From the NCBI RefSeq assembly GCF_004337985.1, contig NC_043741.1, forward strand, positions 6,387,302 through 6,451,301: a DNA stretch of 64,000 nucleotides. The letters run 5' to 3'. The stretch comes from Pyricularia pennisetigena. Its lineage: Eukaryota; Ascomycota; Sordariomycetes; Magnaporthales; Pyriculariaceae. The notes under the pieces were generated by a model. The model saw only the letters and a program-made list of their open reading frames with translations, had not been told where the DNA came from and did not search any database. This document shows, piece by piece, positions 23,524 to 35,719 of this stretch; within the stretch, counting starts at the first letter, position 1, and each line of letters begins with the position of its first letter. The translations under genes and the position numbers were made by a program.

Positions 23524-26500
23524 ATGTCGTCTCAGGACGAATATTCCTCGTCTAGCGACACGGGGGAGGGCGGAAATGTCATCGATAGGAACAGCCTCAA
23601 CTGTTCGGCCGACTATGGCTACAAATCTAGCAGCGACGCCTCTAATTACTCTATAACTGACGATGTACGCTCTGAAGAGCCTCCATCTTCAGGAGACGGA
23701 GCACAATCCATCATTGCACGGGCTTACCAACTAGAGATGTTTCAAGCTAGCATGCAGCAGAACATCATTGTCTCTATGGGTACTGGCACTGGGAAAACTC
23801 AAGTTGCTGTGCTTCGAATTCGAGCAGAACTCGAACGTACGATACCAGAAAAGGTAACCAGAGCCGGTCTATCATGCAGTTCTGCTGACTTACACTGACT
23901 TTCGACTCCAGCGTGTTTGGTTCCTCGCTCCAACTGTTGCCCTTTGCGCGCAGCAGTATGAGGTTATCCGCTCACAAATCAAAGTTGCCAATTCAATCGT
24001 TATAACGGGTGATGATAATGTCGATTCCTGGTCAGACGTCCAGACTTGGCATGCTGTCTTGGACAATGTGCGAGTGGTGGTCTGTACTTACAGGATATTG
24101 TTCGATGCTTTGAGCCATGCTTTTGTCAATATGGATTCCATTTCACTCCTGGTTCTGGACGAAGGTTAGTTGAAACGAACCCTGGAATGGTTTATCGAGT
24201 CCTCCCACATCTTTGCCTGCCTCTCTATCTACAAATCTACCTGCATACTTACCTTGGCATCCTACATGTTCTCTGCTTACCATTTCTCCAGCCCACAACT
24301 GCACCGGCAGATTCCCTGGGCGTCTGATAATGACAGAGTTCTACCTGCCGCGCAAGTCCGCAGGAGATTATGTTCCTCACATCCTGGGACTTACCGCAAG
24401 CCCAGTCATGAGATCGGACCTATCGTCGATGGAAGATCTGGAGAGTTCACTGGACTCGGTCTGCCGTGGTCCCACCCTGCAGAGGGAGGAGCTTTTCGCC
24501 AACGTCCACCAGCCAACAATGACGGTAGCCACTTACAAGGAGCGCGATTTGAAGTCGCCAGCTCTATATACCCGGAATATGAAAAATCTCTATCTAGCAT
24601 TCGCCAATCTCGACATAGCCGAGGACCCATACGTCCTTCATCTTATGGCGCAAAGAACCCCGAGAAGCCTGAGGGAGTTGGATAGGGTCTTGAACAAGCT
24701 CGACACATACACCCAAAATCAAATGAGGGCTCTGCAACGAAGGAGCTCATCCCTGTTCCGTGAACTAGGGCAGTGGGCTGTCGACAGCTATATCTACAAT
24801 GTTGTTCAGAAAGTTTCTAACTTGAATGCTCAAATCAATTGGCTGGGAGGCTGGCTTGGCGACGAACGAATATATCTCCATCGGGCGATTCAAGAGATCA
24901 ACGCGCTACCGGTGACCACACCAGCACCAGCACCTGAAATGACTTCCAATAAACTTCAGGTCCTCCTTCGGATTCTGCGCGGGTGTGAGGGTTCGCCGGT
25001 TGGAATAATATTTGTCAAAGAGCGAGCCACCGCAGGGATCCTATCCCAGCTGTTGGCAACTATTCCGGACATAAACGCACGGTATAATGTCGGCTGCATG
25101 GTTGGGACATCCAGATACGTATCCAGGAAAAAGAACATACACGAAGTCCTGCAGCAGGGAGACGATTTGCTATCCCTAGAGAAGTTTCGTTCCGGGGCCA
25201 TCAACCTTCTCGTGGCGACCAGCGTTTTAGAAGAGGGTATCGACGTGCCCGCTTGCAGCCTTGTCATATGTTTTGATATGCCTGCAAATCTGAAGTCATT
25301 TATACAGCGAAGAGGTCGTGCTCGGATGCGAGAGTCCAAGCTTTATCTGCTGGTCGAGGAGGATTCGCAGGGGTCGGTTAAAGATTGGGGAGAATTGGAG
25401 GCAGCGATGAAACAGCGATATGAAGACGATATGCGGGAACTGGACCATCTCGCTCAGGTGGAGGAGGATGACGAAATGGACGTGCCTCCGCTGCGTTCAA
25501 AGACGACAACAGCAAAAGTCACAGTCGACGAGGCCAAGGGCCACCTGGAACATTTTTGCCGTGTTGTCACCGGCTCCCAGCAGTATGTCGACGCATCGCC
25601 AGAGTACTTGGTCTCAACAAAGACTACGGTGTTCGTTGGCGGTAAGCCCACTCCGGTCCTAGGTGTGACTGTGCTTTTGCCTGCCGCCCTGCCACCGGAT
25701 TTGAGAGAGGCCCGCAGCTCCCGGGACTGGATCTCAGAGCGTAATGCAAAGAAAGACGCTGCCTTGCAAGCTTACAAGATGCTTTACGAAGCCGGACTGA
25801 TAAACGAACATCTTCTTCCTATCCGGGAGTCTGATTTTGATGATAGAGGGGTGGATGGGAGACCTAATCTTGTTGAGGTACAGGAACAGTGGAATCCCTG
25901 GCCGTCCATTGCCGAGGCATGGGGGCCTGGATCTTCCAGCCCAGCCGTCCAACGTCGACGCCTGCAACTTACCGACCAAGACGGCATGTTGATGGGAGAG
26001 CTTGACGCGCTGCTTCCTGTACCTTTCCCGCCAATATCATTTCTAAAGTTATACTGGATTCAGCACTCGGAGCACCCGTGGACTGTCAGCTTTGATCCAT
26101 ACCCGACCGCCTCAGGACCCAGTATCACAGATCCTGCGCTCGAAATCCAGCAGGCCTTGGACCAAACCCAGATTCTCCTAGACATGGCTTTCGGCCATCG
26201 TTTCTCTGTTACTGAGCAAAGTAAAGCATTTCGATTTATTTGGCCCAACAGGACCTTGAAGCTTCAGATGATAGGTGGTCAGCCGTTCTCACGAGAGGTG
26301 GGAGAGGCTCACGGCAGTGATTACATTCTCAGAAGCTCTGGACGGGATCCATACATATACAAGTCGTGGGTCCCAGTAAAACCACCACTAAACCATGTGC
26401 GAGGATGCTGGAAGGCAAAACCAGACCAAGAAGAACCACCAGCGGACGCTCCTTGGGTGGCTGTGAAGAAGTTACCCAAGAACTACGGCTTCGTCAAGAA

Positions 26501-28233
26501 CTCGCAGGTGCCCATGGAACTGCCCAAGGAACAGCAGGCCGCAAGCCAGGAGAGGTTTGACTACATAATACCCGAGCACTTGTGTACATTCGATACTGTC
26601 CCGGCGACTTTGGTCCAGCTTGCTATGCTTGTTCCATCGATCACTCAGACCATGAAGCCTTATTTTGTCGCACAAGGACTGCTTCAGCAGACGGTACTGG
26701 GTTCTCTGGATTTTCAAGATATTGACCTTGTTGTGACAGCGATTACTGCGTCCAGCGTGGGAGAGCTGACCAACTATGAACGATTCGAGTTTTTGGGTGA
26801 TGCCGTATTGAAGCTTGCAGCGGCAGTGACATGCGCGACGAACAGTCAGTGTCCCCAAGAGATTTACCCCTTGGATGCAATTTTACTTGCTCGATAGACT
26901 AACACATTGCATTGGACTTGCAGATTTGCGCTTTCCCGAAGGCTATCTCAGCCTACTGAAGGACAGGCTTGTCTCAAACTCCCGGCTATGCAAAGCGGCC
27001 ATGGCCTTGGGCCTAGATCGGTTCATCATAACACAACAGCACAGTCTGAAGCAATGGAGAAATATGCTGACGACTCCTGAGCCACCAAACGACAAGAGGA
27101 AAATGTCGACCAAGACTCTCGCTGACGTAATAGAATCTCTTATCGGAGCGGCTTATGTCGATGGCGGTATGGGCAAGGCGCTCCGCTGCATTTCTTTGAT
27201 GATCCCTAACGAGCGTTGGAGAAGTCTTGACGAAAGTCGTGTGGTTCTGTACCAAGCAGCGCTCAACGATGTTCCCCTGCCATCAACTCTGGAGCCGTTG
27301 GAGGAACTACTGGGCTACAGCTTTAACAAGAAGTCGCTACTCGTTGAAGCCGTCACACATGCGTCATACAACATTCCCGGTTCAGCGGGCAGCACCCTTG
27401 AGCGACTAGAGTTCTTGGGAGACAGCGTGCTTGATTTTGTTGTGGTATCACGGCTGTTTTCAGTCAAGGACCCTGCCCCCATTGAGCACTATAACATGCA
27501 TTTACTACGCACCGCAGTTGTCAATGGCGAATTCTTGGGCTTCCTGGCCATGGAGTGGCGGACAGCAGCGAGTCAAAGATCAGTAGTTGTCAAAACCAGC
27601 CAAGGGGCAGCCGACAAACTCGAAACGGTCGAAACCCCAGGCCTGCCGCTCTTCGGCTTCCTACGACACAACGCGTCGGGGGATTGGGTCCGCGACCAGC
27701 GGATGGCAGAAGAGCGGCACGTCGAGATGGCGCCGGGCATCAGGGATGCGCTGGAGCACGGGAAGCGGTATCCGTGGGATCTGCTGGCGCGACTGCGCAT
27801 AAGCAAGGTCCACTCGGACGTGCTTGAGGCGGTCATAGGTGCTGTCTGGGTCGACTCGGGGTCTCTGGAGGAATGCGAGAAGCTCATCGAGCGTGCAGGG
27901 ATACTACGGTACCTGGACCGGGCACTCAGGGACAAGGTCAAGATCTTGCACCCCAAAGAGGAGCTGGGCAGGGTGGCACAGAACAACAAAGTCGACTACA
28001 AGGTCAACAAGGCCAAACGGGCCGCCACACCTATGGTGGGCGAAGTCCCTGGGGAACTGGCAGAGGTGGAAGGTGTCGAGTTCCTCTGCAGCGTCACTGT
28101 TGGTGATAGGTGCGTTGCACGCGTTGACGGAGCTGTCAGCAAGAACGAAGCCATGACCAAGGCTGCGCTGGAGGCTATTCGGCTGTGGGAAGAGGCGGGT
28201 CGATCGTGGGATAATGTTGGGGTCGTTTTGTAG
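23524..28233 (+). CDS. DCL2: Dicer-like protein 2
   Basis: This endoribonuclease cuts long double-stranded RNA into small RNAs for quelling and antiviral defence. Exons 23524-23853, 23912-24164, 24292-26844 and 26924-28233 give 1481 aa. In order they encode a Ser/Asp-rich N-terminus, a helicase with P-loop GTGTGKT (86-92), box II DEAHNC (193-198, rebuilt across an intron) and motif VI QRRGRARM (about 534), a Dicer dimerisation domain (AKGHLEHFCRVV, about 610-700), no recognisable PAZ domain, RNase IIIa (YERFEFLGDAVLKL, about 1023; DVIESLIGAAYVD), RNase IIIb (LERLEFLGDSVLDF, about 1204; DVLEAVIGAVWVD) and a short dsRNA-binding-like end. Both RNase III centres keep their acidic residues. The lack of PAZ, the length and the DEAH box fit the DCL2 rather than the DCL1 branch. 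The protein looks intact and active. Confidence 0.95.
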
Positions 28234-29031
28234 GATGGAGTTTAAAGGGAGATTGGATAAGCCTCGACATGTCTGGGAATGATTTTGCGGAGCGAGTCGA
28301 TGAAGAAAAAGAGAGATAACCCAAACGTGCTCGAAACTGAATAAGTAAATAGAACAAGAACCTATGATGGTGACTACAGAGCGATAATTTAACAAATGCA
28401 GATAATTCTGCCCCATGGGAAAAGGCTTAGAATGTTCGTGCCTCAGGCATTTATATAAACCGCCGGCCTCTCCGCAGCTTGGGTGGAGCAACCTGCAGCT
28501 GGCAAGGAGACAGCGCGGCCTACACTAACTACTACCCTTTTGTTACCTTACCCCAGCAAGCTTTCAACTCTTGCATAAATACATGTTACCTACCTAAACA
28601 CAACCAACCACCTTCGTCGAGGTTGATACAGATGAGACATTGGTTCTTGTCATTGCAAATGCCGACTATGAGTTGATCCGCAGGCAGCAGGACCAAAGTA
28701 TCCCCTTTGTCCTCAACAGTACAATTTGATTTCAATCAATTCAATTCAATTCAATTCAAGGCAGGACGCGTGTCTTTGGTGGATACAGAGCCTGGACTCT
28801 AACCTTCTTGGCTCTTACCCGCAAGGTACCTTAACTTTACTTACCTACCACCTTGCCTTGTTAGGTGGTAATCAAGTGGTAAATTAAAGGTGAAGAAACC
28901 TCTGCTACGGTCCATTGGATCCGACCCCCGATGATGCGGCAGGCCACCGAGTTCATGACTTGATCCCTCGTGCGACGCTCTCCTTCGTTCCCTCTGCACG
29001 AAGAGAGCCTACTTCTCTCTTTCCCTCCAGC
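28234..29031. other. Intergenic / 5' leader of RGP1
   Basis: This region between two same-strand genes contains about five tandem TTCAA units at 28731-28759 and a pyrimidine-rich leader before 29032. Open frames extend upstream of the Rgp1 ATG but lack an earlier Met in good context. Confidence 0.4.
28731..28759 (+). repeat. TTCAA pentanucleotide microsatellite
   Basis: Five to six near-perfect TTCAA units lie about 270 bp upstream of the RGP1 start codon. Confidence 0.7.
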
Positions 29032-31875
29032 ATGTCGTCACCAGACGGGCCCAGCACAATTCGGGTTTTTGTCCACTGGCACGGTCAAACCGTCTTCGCT
29101 GGCGAGGAGGTCAAGTGTACCATCACCTTCAAGAACGTCGCGCCACCACCCGCGACTTCGTCCTCTTCCAGCTCCACCCCGCCTTCCAGCTTTACTAGCG
29201 GCAGTCACCTCTCTCGTCAGCAACAGCTCCAACAGCAGCGGCTGAACATCAACAACCACAGGCTTCCGAGCCCTCTGCTCGCCTCCCAGAACAGGCAGCC
29301 CAAGACCCCGACCCAGTCTTCTGGCCTTGCGCCGCCACCCCGGCAGTCCCGTGGGCACCGACACAGCCACTCCGTTGGCGGGATTCCGCCCTCGTCCTCA
29401 CGAGCTAGGTCCGGCTCCGAAACCTGGCCTGCGCCAGCACCTGGCGAAGAAAGCCCAGGCCAGCGCGGCGGCTCTCATCGGCGGTCCATCTCTATCGTTT
29501 CGCTCGGCTCCCCGACCCCAGACTCACAGGGCCATGGCGCTAGCGGGACCTTCAAGACGCCGCCACGGCCGCATAGAGGCCACGGCCGCGCATCGAGTCT
29601 GCATATAACCTCCCGCGCGTCCGTTCCGAGCGGGCCTCGATCAGGTGAGATAAAACCGCGCTTGCCATCTGGTCTGCGGCAGTTCTTGGAATTGGGTTTT
29701 GACTAAACTACGATGATAAACGTCTGTACAGCGTCACATCCACACCGACCACCCTTCAACGCGCAACCTTCGCCTCTTTATAATGCGTCTTTTCCTCCAT
29801 CGGGCTCCTCCATGACGCCCAACACACCCGGTCTTGGAATCACCACTGCAGGAGGCTCACCCCAGACGACAGCAGATTCTCTTACTAGTTTTAAGTTTCC
29901 CATGAAAAACACACCCGAAGTCCAGGCTTCAGGGAGTCCTATCATTAGTGTTGACGAACCCCCGCCGGGCGCAACTGAGTCGCCCCATGACGGCACAACT
30001 GCCTCTGCGAATTTACCACCAAGGAGGACCGATAACTCCATACCTACAATCAACGAGAACAACGTAGCCCCTGCAGCCAGGGTGCTGTCCACGACGAGCA
30101 TTTCGGGAACACCACGCAGCAGTACGGAATTCTACTCGGTGAGTAACAACTCGACCGAGACACTAGCGTCAGAATATGTGATACCACAGCCGGGCAGGAC
30201 AGCTGGAGGAAGGCCACTACATTTACGACAGAGATCGTACTTGTCGGGACAGAAGGCTCGAGCGGCACCCGAGGCTTTGATGATGGGATATGCGCAGATA
30301 CAGGGCTCCTTTACGCTGGACGGGTCCCTTGTGGACTTGGCACCCTTTGAGCTGGTGAAGCGCAAGGCGGTACTGGGTGGACAAGGTGGTGGCGTCATCG
30401 GCGTGGAGACGCAACATAAGCGCGAGAGTGGCCTGCTGCGAGGTTTTGGCTGGGGCAGCTTGACCAGCTCCATCGGCGAGCTACTAGGCGGCGGCGAGCT
30501 CAGCACCATCAAGGAGATGCGCGGCATAGCGGACTCCAAGGCAGTTCCGCTGCTGTCGACCCCTCAGTCCCTGCTGTTTGTCGATCTGAAGCTCGCACCT
30601 GGAGAGAGCAAATCATTTGAGTACATCTACAGGTTACCCAAGGGGCTGCCTCCTACACACAAGGGCAGGGCCATGAAAATCTCGTACGGCCTCGTCATTG
30701 GTACCCAAAGGCCTGGCAGTGCCAAGGATCACCAGATGAAGTCTGTCCAGGTACCCTTTCGTGTACTCGGCAGTGTGAACAACCACGGAGAGATCCTGGG
30801 TCACGACTTGATGAACCCTTATGTGCTCCTAAAAGATCTTGCTCAAGTGCAAAATCTGGACGATTCCAGGAACCGTTCAACTGAGAACAACATTAGTGGG
30901 AAGGGTACCGCCCCTGCCTCTACGATGCAAAGCTTCCTCACATATGTGGATGAATTATTAAATCGCCCTAGCCAAGGGACTGGGACGGACGCCCTGTTAT
31001 CACCTACGGCAGTACCTGGGTCACGACGGCTGTCATCGGCCTCTTATTTTGAGGATGGCGTCTTGACAGCAAAGGAGGCCATAGACATGGCCATCCTGCG
31101 TAGCAACCAGACGGGAGCGGGCCAGCAGAGCGCGAACAGGTTTGAGATTGCCCGCAACGGCCGCAAGGTCGGAGTCGTGACCCTAGCGCGGCCCTCCTAT
31201 AGGATTGGAGAGCCCGTCGCGATGACGGTTGACTTTTCTAGCAGAGAATTGCCTTGCTACGCGTTGCACGCAGCCCTCGAGACGGCAGAGCGCGTAGATC
31301 CGTCACTGGCACTCCGATCGGAAGCCAGCGTGCATCGTGTGACGAGACGAGTATACGCGACCTCTTCCGAAGCAGCAATGTTTGCCCGCCGAGTGGTGTT
31401 CGCACCGACGATACCTGTCTCGGCTACACCCGAGTTTGTCACCAGTGGCGTCAGCCTCGAGTGGAGGATTCGCCTTGAGTTCGTGGTTCCATCTGCCACT
31501 GCGACCAACTCTCAAACACCACAAACTCCTCCCTTTTCTCACCAAGGGCAAAACGGGAGCAGACTCGACGAGGAAGATGACGATGACGGAGAGGGGAGCG
31601 ACACAGGCAGTAGGACGACGGAGCGGGAGGCCGTCCCCGGTGGGCCCGCGTCGGCTCGTTTGCTACAGCAACAACAGCAACAACAGCCAAAACAGATGCA
31701 CACTCTACTGGAAGAAGTCTCACGTGATGAGCGTGGCGGTCTCGTATTGGTCGCAGCCGAGACGTTACCGTGCGAGAGTTTTGAAGTTGCTGTCCCGTTA
31801 CGTGTCTACGGCGCCGTATGCAACGGGCTGGAGAGGCTGGAGAGAGACGAGACTGAAGGAGGCATGTCTATATGA
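29032..31875 (+). CDS. RGP1: Rgp1 family protein (Ric1-Rgp1 guanine nucleotide exchange complex)
   Basis: Rgp1 with Ric1 activates the Rab6/Ypt6 GTPase for endosome-to-Golgi retrograde traffic. Exons 29032-29644 and 29732-31875 give 918 aa. The N-terminus IRVFVHWHGQTVFAGEEVKC is the arrestin-like start of the family and is followed by a long Ser/Pro/Gln/His-rich linker. The Rgp1 core is plain: LLFVDLKLAPGESKSFEYIY, GRAMKISYGLVIGTQRPG and VPFRVLG (about residues 490-560), then ARPSYRIGEPVAMTVDFS and VSLEWRIRLEFVV. A polyglutamine patch lies near 31666-31687. The fungal protein is longer than yeast Rgp1 because of low-complexity insertions. The start at 29032 is chosen because Met precedes SSPDGPSTIRVFV directly; the frame upstream lacks protein character. 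Confidence 0.9.
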
Positions 31876-32662
31876 GAAGCTCAACCGGCGACACTGTGCC
31901 ACGAGAAACGATTTTTTTTTTTCTTTGATAAAAGCAAAGCGTAAAAAATAGATCGTTGGATACAAATGATCGTCGGGGTCGAGAGTGACAGTACAGAATT
32001 CTCAAAAGGATTTGTGAGACGGAGAGCAGGACCAGACGTAATGCATGCCGGCAATTATTAACAACCATTCAGTATTCACAGACTGCCACTACAGCAGGAC
32101 GCTCAGACGTCGCCGATGCCTGCAGACTTTTATCCCGTTGCTGAATCACTCTACCACTGCATATTGGATGACTTGAGGTGGGGCACGGTAATGCAAGGTA
32201 GGCAGGCAGGGAGGTAGGTAGGTAGGTGGACAGGCCTACCACGTATGCAAGGCACGATTTTTTTCTTTAACAAAAAAAAAAAAAAAAAACGTCACGGCAA
32301 ATTTGTATAACAACCCCGCGATACCTTGTCTTTTTGGCCTTTGATTGGTCAATGGACAGCTGATTATATCCTAAACAGGATATTTTTGGATCAGGGTCGA
32401 TAACAACTGGCGGTCAACTTTTTTTTTCCTCCCTCCCTTTGGCCCTCTATCGTTGAGTCAGAGGCAATGAATGGATTGGATGCCACTCAATCGGATTTAG
32501 ATCTCTGACCCCTCCGACATCGCTCCAAAACTTCAGACCACCCAGTCTTGCTACAACTTGAACGCGAACAGCCACTTTTTTCTCAAGCTCCCCACCAGCA
32601 CAGAATTCAACCATCACCTTGACCCCTACCTTTAAGCCCCGTTTAGATATCGTCTAGCCAAG
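31876..32662. promoter_or_regulatory. Promoter and leader of argininosuccinate synthase
   Basis: This contains GGTA-type short tandem units near 32200-32228, an A-rich run at about 32272-32289, a TGAGTCA site at 32454 (listed separately) and a pyrimidine-rich leader up to the ATG. Confidence 0.5.
32454..32460 (+). promoter_or_regulatory. TGASTCA cross-pathway-control (CPC-1/Gcn4) site
   Basis: TGAGTCA lies 203 bp upstream of the start of an arginine-biosynthesis gene, where bZIP factors of the Gcn4/CPC-1 type bind in ascomycetes. A perfect 7-mer can occur by chance, but gene identity and position favour function. Confidence 0.6.
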
Positions 32663-34425
32663 ATGTCCAAAGGTCGTGTCTGTTTGTAAGTTTTTGGTCT
32701 TAAGAGTGAATGTTGTGTCTGTCTACTTCCAGTTGTCTTTTCCACTGACTCAGATAAACGTCACCCCGCATCAGAGCCTACTCTGGAGGTAAGTATGGCG
32801 ATTGCTGTCGCCTAGCGCACCACAACGATGACGCCGCTGGCGTGCTCTGGGGATAAGGAGTAAATCCCATGTTTCAAAGGCATCGTATCTGACCAATTGA
32901 TGTTTTATCATGTTGAACAGGTCTTGATACCTCTGTACGTTCCGCTAATGGGCACCATGGACCCTGGTGCTTTAAAACGCAACACCAAACATCACAATGC
33001 TAACATGTAAAACAATATCTCGCAGACCATCCTGGTGTGGCTCATTGAGCAGGTACGAAGCACTCGCTCTCTCGCACAGCATTGGTCAACTTTGTTTGCC
33101 ATACGTGAATGACAAATATCTTGACCCCTCCCTCCCCGGGCACAAGTACTGACTGTAGGGGCGCTGGGTCTGAACCGTAGGGCTACACTGTCGTCTGCTT
33201 CCTCGCCAATGTCGGCCAGGAGGAGAACTGGGATGAGGTCAAGGCCAAGGCCAAGAAGCTCGGAGCTGAGGAGATGGTGATCCTCGACCTGCAGAAGGAG
33301 TTTGTTGAGCAGATCGTCTTCCGTGCCATTCAGTGCAACGCCATCTACGAGGACAGGTACCTGCTGGGCACGTCGCTGGCCCGCCCCATCATCGCCCGCG
33401 CCCAGGTCCGCGTCGCCGAGCAGTACAACTGCCAGTACGTCAGCCACGGCTGCACCGGCAAGGGCAACGACCAGGTCCGCTTCGAGCTCGCCTTCAAGGC
33501 CTGCAACCCTACCATTCAGGTTATTGCCCCATGGAGGCTGCCCGAGTTCATCTCCAAGTTCCAGGGCCGTCAGGACCTGCTCAAGTACGCCGAGGAGAAG
33601 AACATCCCCGTCTCTTCCAGCCCCAAGGCCCCCTGGTCCATGGACGACAACCTCGTCCACTGCAGCTACGAGGCCGGCGTGCTCGAGGACCCCGACCACA
33701 CCCCTCCCAAGGAGCTGTGGACCCGAACCGTTGACCCGGTCGACGCCCCTGCTACGCCGCAGGAGTTTACCGTCGAATTCGAGAAGGGTATCCCCACAAA
33801 GGTGATTGTGGACGGCAAGGAGACGACCGGCTCGGTTGAGGTGTTCAAGCTGCTCAACAAGCTGGGCCACGACCATGGTGTTGGCCGTATCGACATTGTC
33901 GAGAACCGCTTCATTGGCCTCAAGTCGCGTGGCTGCTACGACACGCCGGGTCTGACCATTGCCCGCCTGGCCCACTTGGACCTCGAGGGTTTGGTCATGG
34001 ACTCCAAGGTCCGTGAGATTCGTGATCAGTTCTGCACTCTGTCGTGGTCTCGCCAGCTGTACAACGGCATGTACTTTAGCCCAGAGCGCGAGTTGTAAGT
34101 TTCTTCTAGGCCCGATGGACGCGAGCGAGTGCGCATTTGAAAATGCTGACTATGTATACACGACTACAGCGTCGAGAACTCCATCATCTTCAGCCAGCAG
34201 AACGTCACTGGTCAGGTCAGGCTGGCTGTCTACAAGGGCAACACATACGTTCTGGGCCGCAAGAGCGACGCCAGCAACCTCTACTCGGAGCAGGACGCTT
34301 CCATGGACTCCCTTGAGGGCTTCTCGCCCATGGACACAACGGGCTTCATCGAGATCAACGCCATCCGCCTCAAGAAGTACGGTCTGCAAAAGATCAAGGA
34401 CGGCAAGCCTCTTACTCAGTCATGA
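32663..34425 (+). CDS. ARG1: Argininosuccinate synthase
   Basis: This enzyme joins citrulline and aspartate using ATP in arginine biosynthesis. Exons 32663-32685, 32775-32788, 32921-32934, 33026-33052, 33181-34094 and 34170-34425 close to 415 aa, the usual length. The ATP-pyrophosphatase loop LAYSGGLDTS is split over exons 1-3, two of which are 14 nt long. Other family motifs are TSLARPIIARAQVRVAEQ, VSHGCTGKGNDQVRFE, APWRLPEF, CSYEAGVLEDPD, GVGRIDIVENRFIGLKSRG and CYDTPGLTI. The protein ends in the fungal form of the C-terminal helix (INAIRLKKYGLQKIKDG). Codon use is strongly biased to C-ending codons in exon 5, which suggests high expression. TGASTCA sites at 32454 and 32746 suggest cross-pathway control. 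Confidence 0.96.
32746..32752 (+). promoter_or_regulatory. Second TGASTCA site, inside intron 1
   Basis: TGACTCA occurs within the first intron of argininosuccinate synthase, about 85 bp after the start codon. It is a possible intronic binding site for the same bZIP regulator, but less certain than the upstream one because it also overlaps a CTGAC branch-point-like sequence. Confidence 0.4.
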
Positions 34426-34786
34426 GTGGTGAGCAGAAACGTCTTTGGGAGCATGAGGACGACTGTGCGATGTATCTTTTTTTTTTCCAAAAATTACATG
34501 GGCGTCCATCTGTAGACAAAGAGAAAGGGGGCCAACCCCTGATATTGGGTTGCAAAAGAATAAAAAAAAACAGAAAGAAATGACATGAAATCCATATTCG
34601 AGTTTTCAAGGACATGCTGACATTGCAGTTAAAGATGCCGGTATAGTAGCAGTGGTGGGGGTATCAAACTAACTTGGGGGGAAAAAAAAAGAAAAAGAAA
34701 AAGACTTCCAGATACTGAACAAACTCATCGTACTGTTTCAAGTTCAAGGGTTCGTGAAGTTGCCCTGGGCTCGGCTTGCCCAGATG
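34426..34786. other. Convergent 3' intergenic region
   Basis: This is a short region between convergent genes with several A/T runs (for example near 34478, 34562 and 34681). Nothing else was recognised. Confidence 0.4.
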
Positions 34787-35719
34787 CTATTTCTTGGACT
34801 TTCTTCCTTCCTCTCTTCTCTTGGCATCTTTCTCCTTTTTGCGCTGTCGATCTTCCTTGGACTGGTCATAGATGATCTGACTTTTCCGTTCTCTCTCCAA
34901 AATTTTATGGGGCTGTTCCCAGTCAGGAGGGTTTGTCTTGATCTCCTTTTGCTTCTTGGGCTTGTGACTGGGCGGCGGCGGCGGCAACTCCCTGTAGGCA
35001 GTGGCAAAGTCGTAGGTCTCGTCGTCGAGCATGCCGTGCTTGTGCATGTGCTTCATGAGGCTGAAGTCGGGTCTCATGTTGTAGTACCTGAACCGGCCCT
35101 CCTCGGTAATGTGCCAGGCGACGTGCTCCAGCCGCTGCCGGAAGGCGTAGGCTCGCCTCTCGCGCCGTTCGTTGTCCTCACCGTCCCCTTCGCCTGTCGT
35201 CGTCGTCGTCGTCGTCGTTGTCTTTATGCGCCTCCCTTTCCTGTCCACGTCGCCGTTGAAGACGCGCCGGTCGCAGAACCAGCAGACAGACTTGGCCGGG
35301 CAGTTGTACCCCAGATGGTCGCCGCTGATGTGCTGGATCCAGGCCTCGGTCTCGTCACGGTCGAAGACCTCGCGGCAGTTGCACAGGTCCCGGAACTCGC
35401 ACACCAGCAGCGGGCCGCGCGTCCGCTCCTGCTCGTCTAGGTCGTCGTCATTGTTGTCCTCTCCCGTCTCTCCTCCTCCGTAGCCCGAGTAGACATCCGC
35501 GTCTTGCCCCGTCGGTGCAGTGTAGTACTTGTACTCGTCGTTCTGCTGGGCCGTCAAGGTGCCTCCCGAGTCGTCGGTGCGGGTTTCGGCATCGTCTGCG
35601 CCACGGCGCGGCTCCGACCAGCCCGGCTCGACCGGCGGGTCGGTGGGCTGGTGCCAGCTGTTGACCTCGTCGATGAGCGAGTGGACCTCGTTCACGTCCA
35701 AAGTAGCGTTGCCTGACAT
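34787..35719 (-). CDS. Uncharacterised zinc-binding (Cys/His-rich) protein
   Basis: A single-exon gene of 310 aa whose named family I do not recognise. An acidic, Tyr/Gly-rich N-terminus is followed by a Cys/His cluster (VCEFRDLCNCREVF, then WIQHISGDHLGYNCPAKSVCWFCD), arranged like a pair of fused C2H2/C2HC fingers. A run of nine Thr codons (ACG/ACA repeat, about 35194-35222) interrupts the region. After it come an Arg-rich helix, RYYNMRPDFSLMKHMHKHG, a Pro-rich loop and a highly charged Lys/Arg/Glu C-terminus (probable nuclear or RNA-binding type composition). The start ATG at 35719 is the first in frame. A nucleic-acid-binding role is only inferred from composition. Confidence 0.8.
   Translation of the reverse strand: MSGNATLDVNEVHSLIDEVNSWHQPTDPPVEPGWSEPRRGADDAETRTDDSGGTLTAQQNDEYKYYTAPTGQDADVYSGYGGGETGEDNNDDDLDEQERTRGPLLVCEFRDLCNCREVFDRDETEAWIQHISGDHLGYNCPAKSVCWFCDRRVFNGDVDRKGRRIKTTTTTTTTTGEGDGEDNERRERRAYAFRQRLEHVAWHITEEGRFRYYNMRPDFSLMKHMHKHGMLDDETYDFATAYRELPPPPPSHKPKKQKEIKTNPPDWEQPHKILERERKSQIIYDQSKEDRQRKKEKDAKRREEGRKSKK

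Noticed and set aside
32992..33975. A 327-codon open frame on the minus strand through argininosuccinate synthase
   Set aside because: It is the antisense shadow of a strongly codon-biased gene. Its Leu/Val/Gly-rich composition and lack of any domain are typical of that artefact.
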